Shown: positions 26,275 through 35,188 of the stretch, in pieces
How the letters are laid out: each line of letters opens with the position of its first letter
Position numbering within the stretch: the stretch's first letter is position 1
Assembly: GCA_963735065.1 (NCBI GenBank)
Contig: CAVTJL010000003.1
Span: 124,001 to 188,000, forward strand
Direction of reading: 5' to 3'
Origin: CAVTJL01 sp963735065
Lineage (GTDB): Bacteria > Pseudomonadota > Alphaproteobacteria > Geminicoccales > Geminicoccaceae
DNA length: 64,000 bases
The notes under the pieces: model-generated
Database searches by the model: none
What the model was told of the DNA's origin: nothing
What the model saw: the letters and a program-made list of their open reading frames with translations, nothing else
Made by a program: the position numbers and the translations under genes

Positions 26275-27375
26275 TCGCTTGAGGGGAGGGCGGATTGCGT
26301 CGGCCAGTCTCGCCACGGCGTCCACGATCTCGTCCTCGGCCAGCTCGAAGGCGGCGCCGCGCACCGTGATCTCGAACATGGAAAGGCCCTGGATGGGGCA
26401 GTCTTCCAGCTGGTCGAAGAGCCAGATGCCCGTCGTCTCGGCAACCGTCAGAGCGGCCTCGCGCGCTGCCAGGGGATCGCCCTCGAGCGTGACGAGAAAG
26501 GCGTTGGCGTGGGGTGGGTCGGGGGTGACGCGCAGGCCGGGGATCGCTCGAAGGGCGGCCGCGATCGCCCGTGCCTTCGCATGGAAGCGGCCCATCTGCG
26601 GCAGCCGCTCGTCGAGGGCCTTCAGAGCGGACAGCAAGAAAGGAAAGCTTCTGAGCGCGCGTCCGCCGGCCCGGCGCTGCCAGATGCGCACCTCGTCGAG
26701 AACGTCGCCGGGACCGGCGAGCGCCGCCCCGGCGAGCCCGCCCAGCCCCTTGTCGAAGGCCACGTAGATGGTATCGAACAGGCCCGCGATCTCGGCCAGC
26801 GGCCGGTCGTAGAAGGGCTGGCTTTCCCACAGCCGGGCGCCGTCGAGGTGGAGCGGGATGCCGCGCGACCGGGCGCTGCCCGTGATGGCCACGAGATCCT
26901 CCCAGGGGTGGAGGAGGCAGCCGAGGCGGCGGAGCGGCATCTCGATCGTGAGGGCGCCCAGCGGCTCGGCGATGCGGTCGAGGTCGACCGGGCTCGGCAG
27001 CCGGTCGTAGCCGCCGAGCGAGGCCGCCGTCATGCCCCACAGCTCCTGATAGGCGCGGGCCTCGTATTCCTCGAGATGGGCGCGGGGATGCATGGCGACG
27101 CGCCGGCAGCCGGCCCGGCCGGTGAGGACGCGCAGCGCCGCCATCTGGGCGAGCTTGCCGCTGGGAAGAAAAAGCGCCCGCTCCTTGCCGAGCAGGGCCG
27201 CGACGCGTCCCTCGAGCCGGTCGAACAGCTCGCCCGCCTGGTAGGTGTCGGCCTCGGCCTCGCCGGCATAGGCGGCAAGCTCGGCCAGCGCCGCGGCGGG
27301 GCTGGGCGCGTGGTCGCGCGACAGCCGGCGGGGGCAGCGGCTGCGGATCTGCGCTGCGCGATCGTCCTCGTTCAT
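26248..27375 (-). CDS. Threonine-aldolase-type PLP-dependent beta-eliminating lyase
   Basis: The protein has 375 residues. Motifs in order: DTYQAGELFDRLEGRVAALL, ALFLPSGKLAQMAALRVLTG (PLP phosphate cup), IPLHLDGARLWESQPFYDRP (the Asp that holds the PLP nitrogen), and YVAFDKGLGGLAGAALAG (PLP lysine). These define the low-specificity L-threonine aldolase / tryptophanase-like family. ATG at 27375 gives MNEDDRAAQIR; an upstream start is less likely. Its last residues, VTKEKNQS, are written by the purine-rich box belonging to C2, so the natural C-terminus may have been changed by arrival of C2. Confidence 0.82.
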   Translation of the reverse strand: MNEDDRAAQIRSRCPRRLSRDHAPSPAAALAELAAYAGEAEADTYQAGELFDRLEGRVAALLGKERALFLPSGKLAQMAALRVLTGRAGCRRVAMHPRAHLEEYEARAYQELWGMTAASLGGYDRLPSPVDLDRIAEPLGALTIEMPLRRLGCLLHPWEDLVAITGSARSRGIPLHLDGARLWESQPFYDRPLAEIAGLFDTIYVAFDKGLGGLAGAALAGPGDVLDEVRIWQRRAGGRALRSFPFLLSALKALDERLPQMGRFHAKARAIAAALRAIPGLRVTPDPPHANAFLVTLEGDPLAAREAALTVAETTGIWLFDQLEDCPIQGLSMFEITVRGAAFELAEDEIVDAVARLADAIRPPLKRVTKEKNQS

Positions 27376-27560
27376 GGACGGCACCCTGGCGCCGGGCGTG
27401 CGGGCAAGCAAGCGCGTGGTGGTTTTCCTACTCCGAGTGGGCCGCGTGGGCCGCGGGCGCCAATCGGGGGCAGCGGGACGGCGGCGGATCTGGCATCAGG
27501 GGGAGGCGGGCCGGTCGGCGCGGCGGATCGGCCCTGGAAAAAGCTGGCAGCGAGGGAGCC

Positions 27561-27968
27561 ATGAAGCGACTATCGGCGATCGCCATCCTGCTCGTCCTGG
27601 CCTCATCGGCTGCGCGTGCGGACGAATGCCTCGACAAGGCGACCACCCAGGTGGAGCTGAACGGCTGCGCCGGAAAGGCCTTGGAGGCGGCGGATGCCGC
27701 GTTGAACGAGGCCTATCAGGCGATCCTCAAGCGGCTGGGCGACGACGCCGAGAAGCGAAAGCTGCTGGTCGGCGCCGAGAAGGCGTGGCTGTCCTTCCGT
27801 GATGCGGAATGCGCCTTCTCGTCGTCCTCGAGCGTGGGCGGCAGCATCCATCCGATGATCTTCGCGGAGTGCCTGACCACGGTGACCGAGAAGCGCCTGG
27901 CGGACCTCACCGCCTACCTGCACTGCGAGGAGGGCGATCTGAGCTGCCCGGTGCCGGCGGGGCAGTAG
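27561..27968 (+). CDS. LprI/DUF1311-family secreted protein
   Basis: The protein has 135 residues. MKRLSAIAILLVLASSAARA is a Sec signal. The mature start DECLDKATTQVELNGCAGKA and ALNEAYQAILKRL and AWLSFRDAECAF are the DUF1311 / lysozyme-inhibitor LprI signature, with paired cysteines. Members are small periplasmic proteins; some inhibit lysozyme. ATG at 27561 is preceded by GAGGGAG. Divergent from the lyase gene. Confidence 0.85.
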   Translation: MKRLSAIAILLVLASSAARADECLDKATTQVELNGCAGKALEAADAALNEAYQAILKRLGDDAEKRKLLVGAEKAWLSFRDAECAFSSSSSVGGSIHPMIFAECLTTVTEKRLADLTAYLHCEEGDLSCPVPAGQ

Positions 27969-28056
27969 AAAGGAGCCGGGTCGGCTCGGGTTGGGCTGCG
28001 CCTCGCAAGGCGACTGCATCCCGCCTCGATGAGACGCCAGCGAGGAGAGTACGCCG

Positions 28057-28617
28057 ATGTACAGCTTCCCGATCATCGCGACGGTGCTGTCCATGGTGCT
28101 CGGTCTGTCGGTGACGCGCCTTCTGCTCGGTCTCGTGACCGTCTTTCGCATCCGCGATACCGCGCCGATCGATTGGGTTCCACTTGCGTGGAGCGGAATC
28201 CTGTTCCTGTTTCAGCTGCAGTTCTGGTGGGCCATCAATCAGCTTCCATCGCTGAGAGAAAGCTTCGACTTCGGGGAGTTCGTGTTCCTGGTCCTGCTGA
28301 CCTTGATGCTCTTCCTGTCGGCAGCGCTTTTGCTGCCGAGCCGAAGCGAGGACGAGAAGGATGGCCTGAGGGCATATTTCGAGAAGGACGGCCGCTACGC
28401 CCTCATGTCGCTTGCCATCTTTCTCATCCTCGCTGCCATCGCGAACATGACGTTCTACAAGGAGCCGGCATTGGGAGAGTGGTCGCTCCTCGACGTCCCG
28501 ATGATCATTCTGCCTGTCGCCGCATTCCTGTCGAGAAAGCGCAGGATTTACGCCGTCATCACCGCCCTGTACCTGCCGTTGGCTGCCTTCGACACTTGGG
28601 TGTCGCTGATGTCTTGA
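28057..28617 (+). CDS. Integral membrane protein of unknown function
   Basis: The protein has 186 residues and about five to six hydrophobic segments (YSFPIIATVLSMVLGLSVTR, WVPLAWSGILFLFQLQFWWA, FVFLVLLTLMLFLSAALLLP, MSLAIFLILAAIANMTFY, MIILPVAAFLSRKRR). The pattern resembles small conserved alphaproteobacterial membrane proteins with no assigned role. GAGGAGAG at about 28041-28048 can serve as its ribosome site. Base composition is a little lower in GC than its neighbours. Confidence 0.65.
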   Translation: MYSFPIIATVLSMVLGLSVTRLLLGLVTVFRIRDTAPIDWVPLAWSGILFLFQLQFWWAINQLPSLRESFDFGEFVFLVLLTLMLFLSAALLLPSRSEDEKDGLRAYFEKDGRYALMSLAIFLILAAIANMTFYKEPALGEWSLLDVPMIILPVAAFLSRKRRIYAVITALYLPLAAFDTWVSLMS

Positions 28618-28889
28618 TCGTGCTTTCGACGTGTCGCCCTTCCTCCCTCTTCGACGCGACGAGCGCCTCGCGGTCCCACGGCGCAGGGCGCCGGAGCGGC
28701 TCGGCAGAGGGAAGGCCGAGGCTCCGCCGGCTCGCTGCCCGATTTTGCCGCTGGCCATCAGGGCCGGGCATTCGTAGAGGACAGGTGAGGCTCCGGGCGT
28801 CGCCCGTCGCCTCCGGTCATTCGCAGCGATGATGTCAGAACGATGATTGGGGAGAAGTCGATGAGAGAGCCTGAAAAGGAATGCCGTGA

Positions 28890-30176
28890 GTGGGCGTCCG
28901 GGCGGCCGTGCGGGCTGCGAAGTATCTGGGCGCCGTGGCCTTTGCGCTCGTCCTGGCCGCTCAAGGCCTGCCGGCGAGCGCCCAGCCGGGGGCCGAGCCC
29001 TATGTGCCGACCTGGGCGGCGAGCCCGCAGGCGATCTGGGCGCCGGATTTCTTCGCGCCGGTCGGCATCCCGCGCTCGCTGTTCGACCAGACGATCCGCC
29101 AGTATGGGCGCGTGAGCGTGGGCGGCCAGAAGGTGCGGGTGCGGTTCTCGAACCTCTACGGCACGGCGCCGCTGACGATCGATGCGGCGCATGTGGCCTT
29201 GGGCGGCGAGGGCGGCTCGATCAAGGAGGGCACGGACAAGCCGCTCACCTTCGGCGGCGAGGCCTCCGTGACGATCCCGCCCGGGGCGCCGGCGCTGAGC
29301 GATCCGGTGGAGCTCGACGTGCCGGCATTGGGCACCGTCGCCGTCTCGGCTTTTTTCGCCGAGATCTCGCCCACGACCACCTGGCACAATGACGGCAGGC
29401 AAAAGGCCTATATCGCGAGCGGCAATGTGGTGGGCGAGACCAAGATCGAGCCCACGCAGACCGTGACCTCGCGCATTTTCCTGAGCGAGATTCTGGTCGA
29501 TGCGGCGCCGGACAGCCGGGCCGTGGTGCTGTTCGGCGATTCGATCACCGACGGCGACGGCTCGACGGTGGACGCCAACCATCGCTGGCCCGATTTCCTG
29601 GCCGAGCGGCTGCAGAAGATGGGCGGCGAGGCGGCCAAGGTGGCGGTGGTCAACGAGGGCATCTCGGGCGACCGCGTCCTCACCGACCGCATGGGCGACA
29701 ACGCGCTGGCGCGCTTCGATCGCGACGTGCTGAGCCAGCCGCGCGCCGACACGGTGGTCCTCATGATGGGCATCAACGACATCGGCTGGCCCGGCACCGT
29801 GCTCTCGCCCAAGAACGAGGTGGCCCCCAGCGCCGATGAGATCATCGCGGGCTACAAGCAGCTCATCGCTCGGGCGCACGACCACGGCCTGAAGATCATC
29901 GGCGCCACGCTGACGCCCTTCGAGGACACGTTCCACGGCACGCCGATCTTCGGCTACTACAGCGAGGAGAAGGAGGCCAAGCGCGAGGCGGTCAACGCCT
30001 TCATCCGCAGCGGCGCCTTCGACGGTGTCATCGACTTCGACGCGGTGGTTCGCGACCCGGCGAACCCCAAGCACATCCTGGCGCAGTACGACCACGGCGA
30101 TCATCTCCACCCCAACGACGCCGGCTACAAGGCGATGGCGGAGTCGATCGACCTGAAGCTGCTCGGGATCCAGTAG
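28890..30176 (+). CDS. Secreted GDSL/SGNH-family hydrolase
   Basis: The protein has 428 residues. A signal peptide (KYLGAVAFALVLAAQGLPAS) is followed by an N-terminal beta-domain (PTWAASPQAIWAPDFFAPVG, VRVRFSNLYGTAPLTI). The SGNH catalytic blocks come next: block I VVLFGDSITDGDGSTVDANH (nucleophile Ser), block III MGINDIG (Asn), block V DHLHPNDAGYKAMAESI (Asp and His). Likely an exported esterase acting on acyl or acetyl groups. Start GTG at 28890 has AAGGA nine nt upstream; a later GTG in the signal region is possible. It is convergent with the liv operon, with a hairpin between. Confidence 0.88.
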   Translation: MGVRAAVRAAKYLGAVAFALVLAAQGLPASAQPGAEPYVPTWAASPQAIWAPDFFAPVGIPRSLFDQTIRQYGRVSVGGQKVRVRFSNLYGTAPLTIDAAHVALGGEGGSIKEGTDKPLTFGGEASVTIPPGAPALSDPVELDVPALGTVAVSAFFAEISPTTTWHNDGRQKAYIASGNVVGETKIEPTQTVTSRIFLSEILVDAAPDSRAVVLFGDSITDGDGSTVDANHRWPDFLAERLQKMGGEAAKVAVVNEGISGDRVLTDRMGDNALARFDRDVLSQPRADTVVLMMGINDIGWPGTVLSPKNEVAPSADEIIAGYKQLIARAHDHGLKIIGATLTPFEDTFHGTPIFGYYSEEKEAKREAVNAFIRSGAFDGVIDFDAVVRDPANPKHILAQYDHGDHLHPNDAGYKAMAESIDLKLLGIQ

Positions 30177-30188
30177 CGGAGCAGGCGC

Positions 30189-30218
30189 GCCCGGGGCTGG
30201 CTTTTGTCAGCTCCGGGC
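30189..30218. terminator. Hairpin between GDSL hydrolase and livF
   Basis: GCCCGGGGCTG (30189-30199) pairs with CAGCTCCGGGC (30208-30218) over an eight-base loop, with one G-T wobble. It sits between convergent stop codons (30176 and 30226) and is likely a shared bidirectional terminator. T-rich residues fall in the loop rather than after the stem. Confidence 0.5.
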
Positions 30219-30225
30219 GGGTGGC

Positions 30226-30972
30226 TTAGGTGGCGTGGCGGGTGGCCGGGGCAGCGGCGGCGCCGCGGCCGAGGTAGAGCTCCTGGACGAGGCTGGCGTC
30301 CTTGAGCTCCTCGATCGTGCCCGAGGCGCCGATGCTGCCGTTGTGCATGAGGTAGCCGCGCTGGGCCACGGCCATGGCGAGGCCGGCGTTCTGCTCGACC
30401 AGGAGCACGGCGGCGCCGAAGCGCTCGCGGACGTCCTGGATGACGCGGCGCACGTCCTTCACGAGAAGGGGCGAGAGGCCGAGGGAGGGCTCGTCGAGGA
30501 GGAGGAGGCGGGGCCTTGCCATCAGGCCGCGGGCGATCGCCAGCATCTGCTGCTGGCCGCCGCTGAGCTCGCGGCCCTTGGCTTGGCGCTTTTGGGCGAG
30601 GATCGGGAAGTAGGCCTCCATGCGGGCGATGTCGGCCTCGACCTCGTCGCGGTCCTGCCGCGCATAGCCGCCGAGGCGGAGGTTCTCCTGAACGGTGAGC
30701 GGCGCGAAGATGCGGCGGGCCTCGGGCACCATGACGATGCCGCGGTTGGCGACGATGTCGGCGGGCTTCCCGGCGAGGTTCTGGCCGTCCAGGCGGATCG
30801 TGCCGCGCGTCGGCGGCAGCAGGCCGGAGATGGCCTTGAGGAGCGTCGACTTGCCGGCACCGTTGGGGCCGAGGATGGTCACGATCTCGCCTTCGTCGAC
30901 GGTGATCGAGACGCCGTGATTGACGCGGATCGGGCCGTAGGCGGTGTGCACGTCGTCGACCGAGAGCAGCAT
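30226..30972 (-). CDS. livF: Branched-chain amino acid ABC transporter ATP-binding protein LivF
   Basis: The protein has 248 residues. Walker A is LGPNGAGKSTLLKAISG, the signature is ELSGGQQQMLAIARGL, Walker B LLLLDEPSLGLSPLLV, H-loop LLVEQNAGLA. MVPEARRIFAPLTVQENLRL is characteristic of LivF. It couples ATP hydrolysis to uptake of branched-chain amino acids or related substrates through LivHM. Its start overlaps the livG stop by one base, so translation is coupled. Last gene of the livKHMGF operon. Confidence 0.93.
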   Translation of the reverse strand: MLLSVDDVHTAYGPIRVNHGVSITVDEGEIVTILGPNGAGKSTLLKAISGLLPPTRGTIRLDGQNLAGKPADIVANRGIVMVPEARRIFAPLTVQENLRLGGYARQDRDEVEADIARMEAYFPILAQKRQAKGRELSGGQQQMLAIARGLMARPRLLLLDEPSLGLSPLLVKDVRRVIQDVRERFGAAVLLVEQNAGLAMAVAQRGYLMHNGSIGASGTIEELKDASLVQELYLGRGAAAAPATRHAT

Positions 30973-31691
30973 CAGAGCTCGCCCCCCAAGTAGACCTCGA
31001 GGACCTTCGGGTCGTTGAGCACCGTCGTGGGCGGGCCTTCCGCGATCTTGGTGCCGAAGTCGAGGACGATCAGCCGCTCGCAGAGGGCGGTGATCATGTT
31101 CATGTCGTGGTCGATGACGCAGACGCCGATCTCCATGCCGGCGAGCAGGCGGATCATGCGCACCAGCTCCTCGGTCTCGGTATCGTTGAGGCCGGCCGCG
31201 GGCTCGTCGAGGAGCAGGAGCCGCGGGTGGGTGGCGAGCGAGATGGCGATGCCGAGACGGCGGAGGTTGCCGAAGGGCAGGGTGCCGGCGATCGCCTCGC
31301 CCTGGCTGCCGAGCCCGACGAACGACAAGAGATCCTCGGGCGAGTCCCAGCGCCGCTCGTGCCGGCGATGCCGCCCGCCATGCTCCCAGGCGGTCTGGAC
31401 GTTCTCGAGAACGCTGACGCCGGCGAAGGTCATGGCCTGCTGGAAGCTGCGCGCGATGCCCTGGCGGGCGATCTCGGCCGCCGACCTGCCGGTGATGTCG
31501 TGGCCCTGCCAGGTGATGCGCCCGGCCGAGGGCGGGAGCGTGCCGGTGACGACGTTGAAGAGCGTGGTCTTGCCCGACCCGTTGGGCCCGACGATGCCCA
31601 GCACCTCATCGAGCCGGACGTCGACATCGACGCCGGCCAAGGCCACGACGCCGCCGAAGCGCTTCTCGAGGCCGCGGATCTCGAGCGCCAT
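30972..31691 (-). CDS. livG: Branched-chain amino acid ABC transporter ATP-binding protein LivG
   Basis: The protein has 239 residues. Walker A is VGPNGSGKTTLFNVVTG, Q-loop IARSFQQAMTFAGVSVLENV, signature region LPFGNLRRLGIAISLA, Walker B LLLLDEPAAGLNDTETEELV, H-loop VCVIDHDMNMITALCERL. These fit LivG. The ABC signature is a diverged FGNLRR rather than LSGGQ. ATG at 31691 overlaps the livM stop by one base. Works with LivF on the cytoplasmic face of LivHM. Confidence 0.92.
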   Translation of the reverse strand: MALEIRGLEKRFGGVVALAGVDVDVRLDEVLGIVGPNGSGKTTLFNVVTGTLPPSAGRITWQGHDITGRSAAEIARQGIARSFQQAMTFAGVSVLENVQTAWEHGGRHRRHERRWDSPEDLLSFVGLGSQGEAIAGTLPFGNLRRLGIAISLATHPRLLLLDEPAAGLNDTETEELVRMIRLLAGMEIGVCVIDHDMNMITALCERLIVLDFGTKIAEGPPTTVLNDPKVLEVYLGGEL

Positions 31692-32737
31692 CAGGATGCT
31701 CCTTGCGCCCGCCGGCCCCGGCCCGAGACGAGCCAGCGCCAGGCGTCGATGACGCCGGCGATCACGCCGCCCGGCAGCAGCATGATGACGGCCACGAGCG
31801 CCACGCCGTAGGCGATGCGCGAATCGACGGGATCGAGGTGCATGACCTCGGGCAGGAAGTTGACGATGATGGCCCCGGCAAGCGGCCCATAGAGCATGCG
31901 CGGGCCGCCCAGCATCACCATGAGGGCGAGGTAGACGCTGGGGAAGGTGTCGTAGAGCGTGGGCGAGATGTGCTGCAGAAAATAGGCCTGGAGCACGCCC
32001 GCGAGGCCGGCGAAGAGGCCGCTCAGCATGAAGGCCGCAACTTTGTGGAAGCCCGTGTGGATGCCGATCGAGCGGGCCAGCACCTCGTTCTCGCGGATGG
32101 CGCGCAGCGTGCGGCCGTAGCGCGAGATGCCGACGAGCCAGGTGACGAGAATGCACAGAAGAACAAGAGTGACGGTCAAGTAATAAAAATTAAGAATCTT
32201 GTCGAGGTTGATGCCGAGCAGGTGGCCGACGGGGCCGACATCGAGGCCGGCGGCGGCACCGGTGAAGGAGCCGCCGTTCGTCATGGTGATGCTGAAGAGG
32301 GCGCCGAAGGCGAAGGTGATGATGATGAAGTGGTGGCCGGCGACGCGCAGCGAGGGCAGGCCCAGGATGCCGGCGACGAGGGCCGTCACCACCATCGCGA
32401 AGGGGATCGAGGACCAGAAGCCGAGGCCGAACGAGCCCGCGAGGATGGCGGCCGTGTAGGCGCCCACACCCATCAGGGCCGCGTGGGCGATCGAGAGCAT
32501 GCCGGCCTGGCCGAAGAGGATGCCCAGGCCGTAGAGCGTGATGGCCGAGATGCCGGTCGAGATGGCGATCGAGAGGAAGCGGTAGCTGTGGTCGATGAAC
32601 GGTGCGGCGACGAGGGCCGCCACGACCAGCAGCGCGATGATGCCCGCCTCCCAGGAGCGGGGGCGGCGGGCCGCCCGCGCGCTGGGGGCGCCGGCGGTGG
32701 CGGGCACCGCACCTTGCATGTTGGCGGCCTCAGACAC
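31691..32737 (-). CDS. livM: Branched-chain amino acid ABC transporter permease LivM
   Basis: The protein has 348 residues with eight or more hydrophobic segments after a 30-residue cytoplasmic N-terminus. LYGLGILFGQAGMLSIAHAA and HHFIIITFAFGALFSITMTN, GRTLRAIRENEVLARSIGIH (the EAA-like loop contacting the ATPase) and LALMVMLGGPRMLYGPLAGA are typical of LivM. Its start overlaps the end of livH by eight nt. Confidence 0.92.
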   Translation of the reverse strand: MSEAANMQGAVPATAGAPSARAARRPRSWEAGIIALLVVAALVAAPFIDHSYRFLSIAISTGISAITLYGLGILFGQAGMLSIAHAALMGVGAYTAAILAGSFGLGFWSSIPFAMVVTALVAGILGLPSLRVAGHHFIIITFAFGALFSITMTNGGSFTGAAAGLDVGPVGHLLGINLDKILNFYYLTVTLVLLCILVTWLVGISRYGRTLRAIRENEVLARSIGIHTGFHKVAAFMLSGLFAGLAGVLQAYFLQHISPTLYDTFPSVYLALMVMLGGPRMLYGPLAGAIIVNFLPEVMHLDPVDSRIAYGVALVAVIMLLPGGVIAGVIDAWRWLVSGRGRRAQGAS

Positions 32738-33599
32738 TGCGCGGGCCCTCGGTGCCGCCGAGCAGGCCCTGCGGCCTGATCAGCAGGATGATGATCATGA
32801 GCGCGAAGGAGTAGGCGTCGGTCCATTGCGGCAGGCCGTAGCCGGCGCTGAGCCCGTCGACGAGGCCCAGGATGATGCCGGCGATCACCGCACCCGTGAC
32901 GTTGCCGAGCCCGCCGATCAGCGCCACGGCGAAGCCTTTCACGACGACCTGGCTGCCGATGAAGGGGGTGATCGGGAAGAGCGCTATCAGGAGCGCGCCG
33001 CCCAGGCCGGCGAGGAAGCTGCCATAGACGAAGACGGCGGTGACGTAGCGGCGGACGGGGATGCCCATCAGCGCTGCCGTCTCCTGGTCGGAGACGCTGG
33101 CGCGGAGCGCCAGGCCATAGCGGCTGCGCGAGATGGTGAGGAAGGTGACGGCGACGACGAGGACGGTGACCGCCACGACGACGGCCCGCATCACGACGAT
33201 GCGCACCTCGCCCACCTGCCAGATGGTGCCGATCGGGTCGACGATGCTCTTCTGGTCGGAGTTCCAGATACGGATGACGATGTGCTGCAGCAGCACGATG
33301 AGCCCGAGCGAGACGATGAAGCCGTTCATCGGTCGCGCGAGGGTAAATCGGAAGAGGCCCCGCTCGAGCACGAAGCCCAGGATGGCGACGACGATGCCGC
33401 TCAGGACGAGGGCGAGGAAGAAGTTGACGCCGTTGCTGACGAGCGCCCAGGTCACCATGCCGCCCACCATCAGGAACTCGCCATGGGCGAAGTTGATGAT
33501 GCCGGTCAGGCCGAAGATGATCGTGATGCCGATGCCGATGAGGATGATGACGCTGGCGACGGAGAGGCTGTTGACGATCTGCTGGATGAAGATGTCCAT
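32730..33599 (-). CDS. livH: Branched-chain amino acid ABC transporter permease LivH
   Basis: The protein has 289 residues. It begins MDIFIQQIVNSLSVASVII. GLTGIINFAHGEFLMVGGMV is the conserved LivH 'NFAHG' motif. GLALRASVSDQETAALMGIP is the ATPase-contact loop and ALIGGLGNVTGAVIAGIILG the C-terminal membrane motif. It forms the heteromeric inner-membrane channel with LivM. It lies 168 nt downstream of livK, and a long stem-loop fills part of that gap. Confidence 0.93.
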   Translation of the reverse strand: MDIFIQQIVNSLSVASVIILIGIGITIIFGLTGIINFAHGEFLMVGGMVTWALVSNGVNFFLALVLSGIVVAILGFVLERGLFRFTLARPMNGFIVSLGLIVLLQHIVIRIWNSDQKSIVDPIGTIWQVGEVRIVVMRAVVVAVTVLVVAVTFLTISRSRYGLALRASVSDQETAALMGIPVRRYVTAVFVYGSFLAGLGGALLIALFPITPFIGSQVVVKGFAVALIGGLGNVTGAVIAGIILGLVDGLSAGYGLPQWTDAYSFALMIIILLIRPQGLLGGTEGPRSV

Positions 33600-33681
33600 C
33601 GCGTGACCCGTGCCGTGGTGCGTCGCTGGGGCAGGGCAGGCTGACGATCCGCCTGCTCCGGCCCTGCGTCAAGCGTGCGAA

Positions 33682-33748
33682 GGGCGGGTGAGGGCCTCCT
33701 GTCGCGACGACGGTCGTGTCACGCGCCGCGAACTCGCCTCACCCGCCC
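33682..33748 (-). promoter_or_regulatory. Long-stem hairpin between livK and livH
   Basis: GGGCGGGTGAGG (33682-33693) and CCTCACCCGCCC (33737-33748) are perfect 12-bp complements around a 43-nt loop that holds smaller palindromes (GTCGCGAC). It lies 20 nt after the livK stop, inside the operon. Such stems after a binding-protein gene usually protect its mRNA or attenuate read-through, so that LivK is made in excess of the membrane parts. Confidence 0.6.
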
Positions 33749-33767
33749 CCGAAGAGCCGATAAGAGA

Positions 33768-35004
33768 TCAGCCCCAGACGTCGCCCTTGGGCGGCTGGGC
33801 CGGCGGCTGCTCGACGGCGCAGGTAAACTTGTCCGACGAGTTGGTCTCGACGAGGCAGACCTCGGTCGCGATGTTGACCACCTGATGCGTCTTGTAGAAC
33901 TTGAGCGGCACGGCCGAGAGGACGCCGTCATAGGTGGAATTCTCGAGATACTTCACGACGGCGTCGGGATCGTCGACCTTGCCCACGGCCTCCAGCGCCT
34001 TCGCGTACCAGTGCACATAGTCGTAGTAGAGCAGCGACACCGACGCCTGCGGCCCCTCCTGGGCGCCGAGCGCGAAGTAGCGCTTGAAGTAGTCGGCCAC
34101 CTTCGGTGAGGGCGGCTGGCCCCAGCAGAGGGCGATGCAGCTGATCGCCACCGGCTGGGCGGCCTTGAGCTTCCTCGCTTTCCACACGCCCGGATCGACG
34201 CCCATCACGAAGTAGGCGCGAGCGACGTTGAGCTGGATGGCCTGGGGCAGGGCCACCAGGGTCTCGTCCGGATTGTACCAGATGTGCAAAATATCCGGAT
34301 GCATGCCCTTGATGCGGGTCAAGAGCGGCGTGAAGTCCTTCGTGTCCGGCGGGTAGAACACCCGCTCGACCGTCTGCCCCTTGGCCTCGAGCGCCTTGAT
34401 GTAGTGGGCCGTCAGATATTGGCCACCCAGATCGTTGGCGACCAGGATCACCGACTTCTTGGGCGCCGGGTTCAGCGCCTCGTTCATCAGCTTGATGACG
34501 CCGTTGGCGGTGCTGCCGCTGCGCTGGAACTCGGGCGGCTCGGTCTGGAACGTGTAGTGCAGGGGTCCGCCGGGTGCCACCGACTTCTCGTTCAGGATGC
34601 CGCCGAGCGAGCTGTTGCCGGTGAACTGGATGACCTTGGCCGGGTTCGTGATCTTGGTCATCGCGACCGAGAAATCGTGCGAACTCGGTGCCCCAGATCG
34701 CCTGCACGCCGATGTCGTTCACGAGCTCGCGCGCGTTGGCGATGGCCGTGTTGATGTCGGTGCGGTCGTCCCGGTAGGTGACCTCGAACTTGTAGGTCTT
34801 GCCGCCGACCTTGATGCCGCCGGCATCGTTGATCTCCTTGACGGCGAGCTTGACTGCCGCGGGGATCGTGTTCCCGGCCGAGACGAAAGCCCCGGATTCG
34901 GCGGCATCGACGCCGATCTTGATCACGTCCTCGGCGTGCGCCGCCGAGACGCAGAGGCCGACCGAGGCCGTGGCCATCGCCAGCCCATAGGCAAGCACCT
35001 TCAT
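33768..35004 (-). CDS. livK: Periplasmic branched-chain amino acid-binding protein LivK-like (one frameshift)
   Basis: The signal peptide MKVLAYGLAMATASVGLCVS ends at AHA. The mature start DVIKIGVDAAESGAFVSAGN, then AVKLAVKEINDAGGIKVGGK, is typical of ABC-type ligand-binding proteins. The frame is lost at about 34680, after GVQAIWGTEFA. A 2-nt contraction of a GCGC repeat would explain it, since restoring it gives FAHDFSVAMTKITNPAKVIQ. The rest (ILVANDLGGQYLTAHYIKAL, DILHIWYNPDETLVALPQAI, ASVSLLYYDYVHWYAKALE) is a normal second lobe. Total about 411 residues. First gene of the liv operon and divergent from hpnA. Confidence 0.88.
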
Positions 35005-35188
35005 CGAAGCGAGCCTCCCATGCTCATGTCGTCGTTTTGTCAGGTTGTCATACTACTCGACCGATCCGGCCGCAAGCGCGTCGAAGGGCCGGAAGGCGAG
35101 GCGTGCCACGGGCACTGGCAGGCTTCGGCCCGACATGGCAGAAGGCATCAGGCCCACCGCGAGGCATGGCGTGACGCAGGCCGATCCA

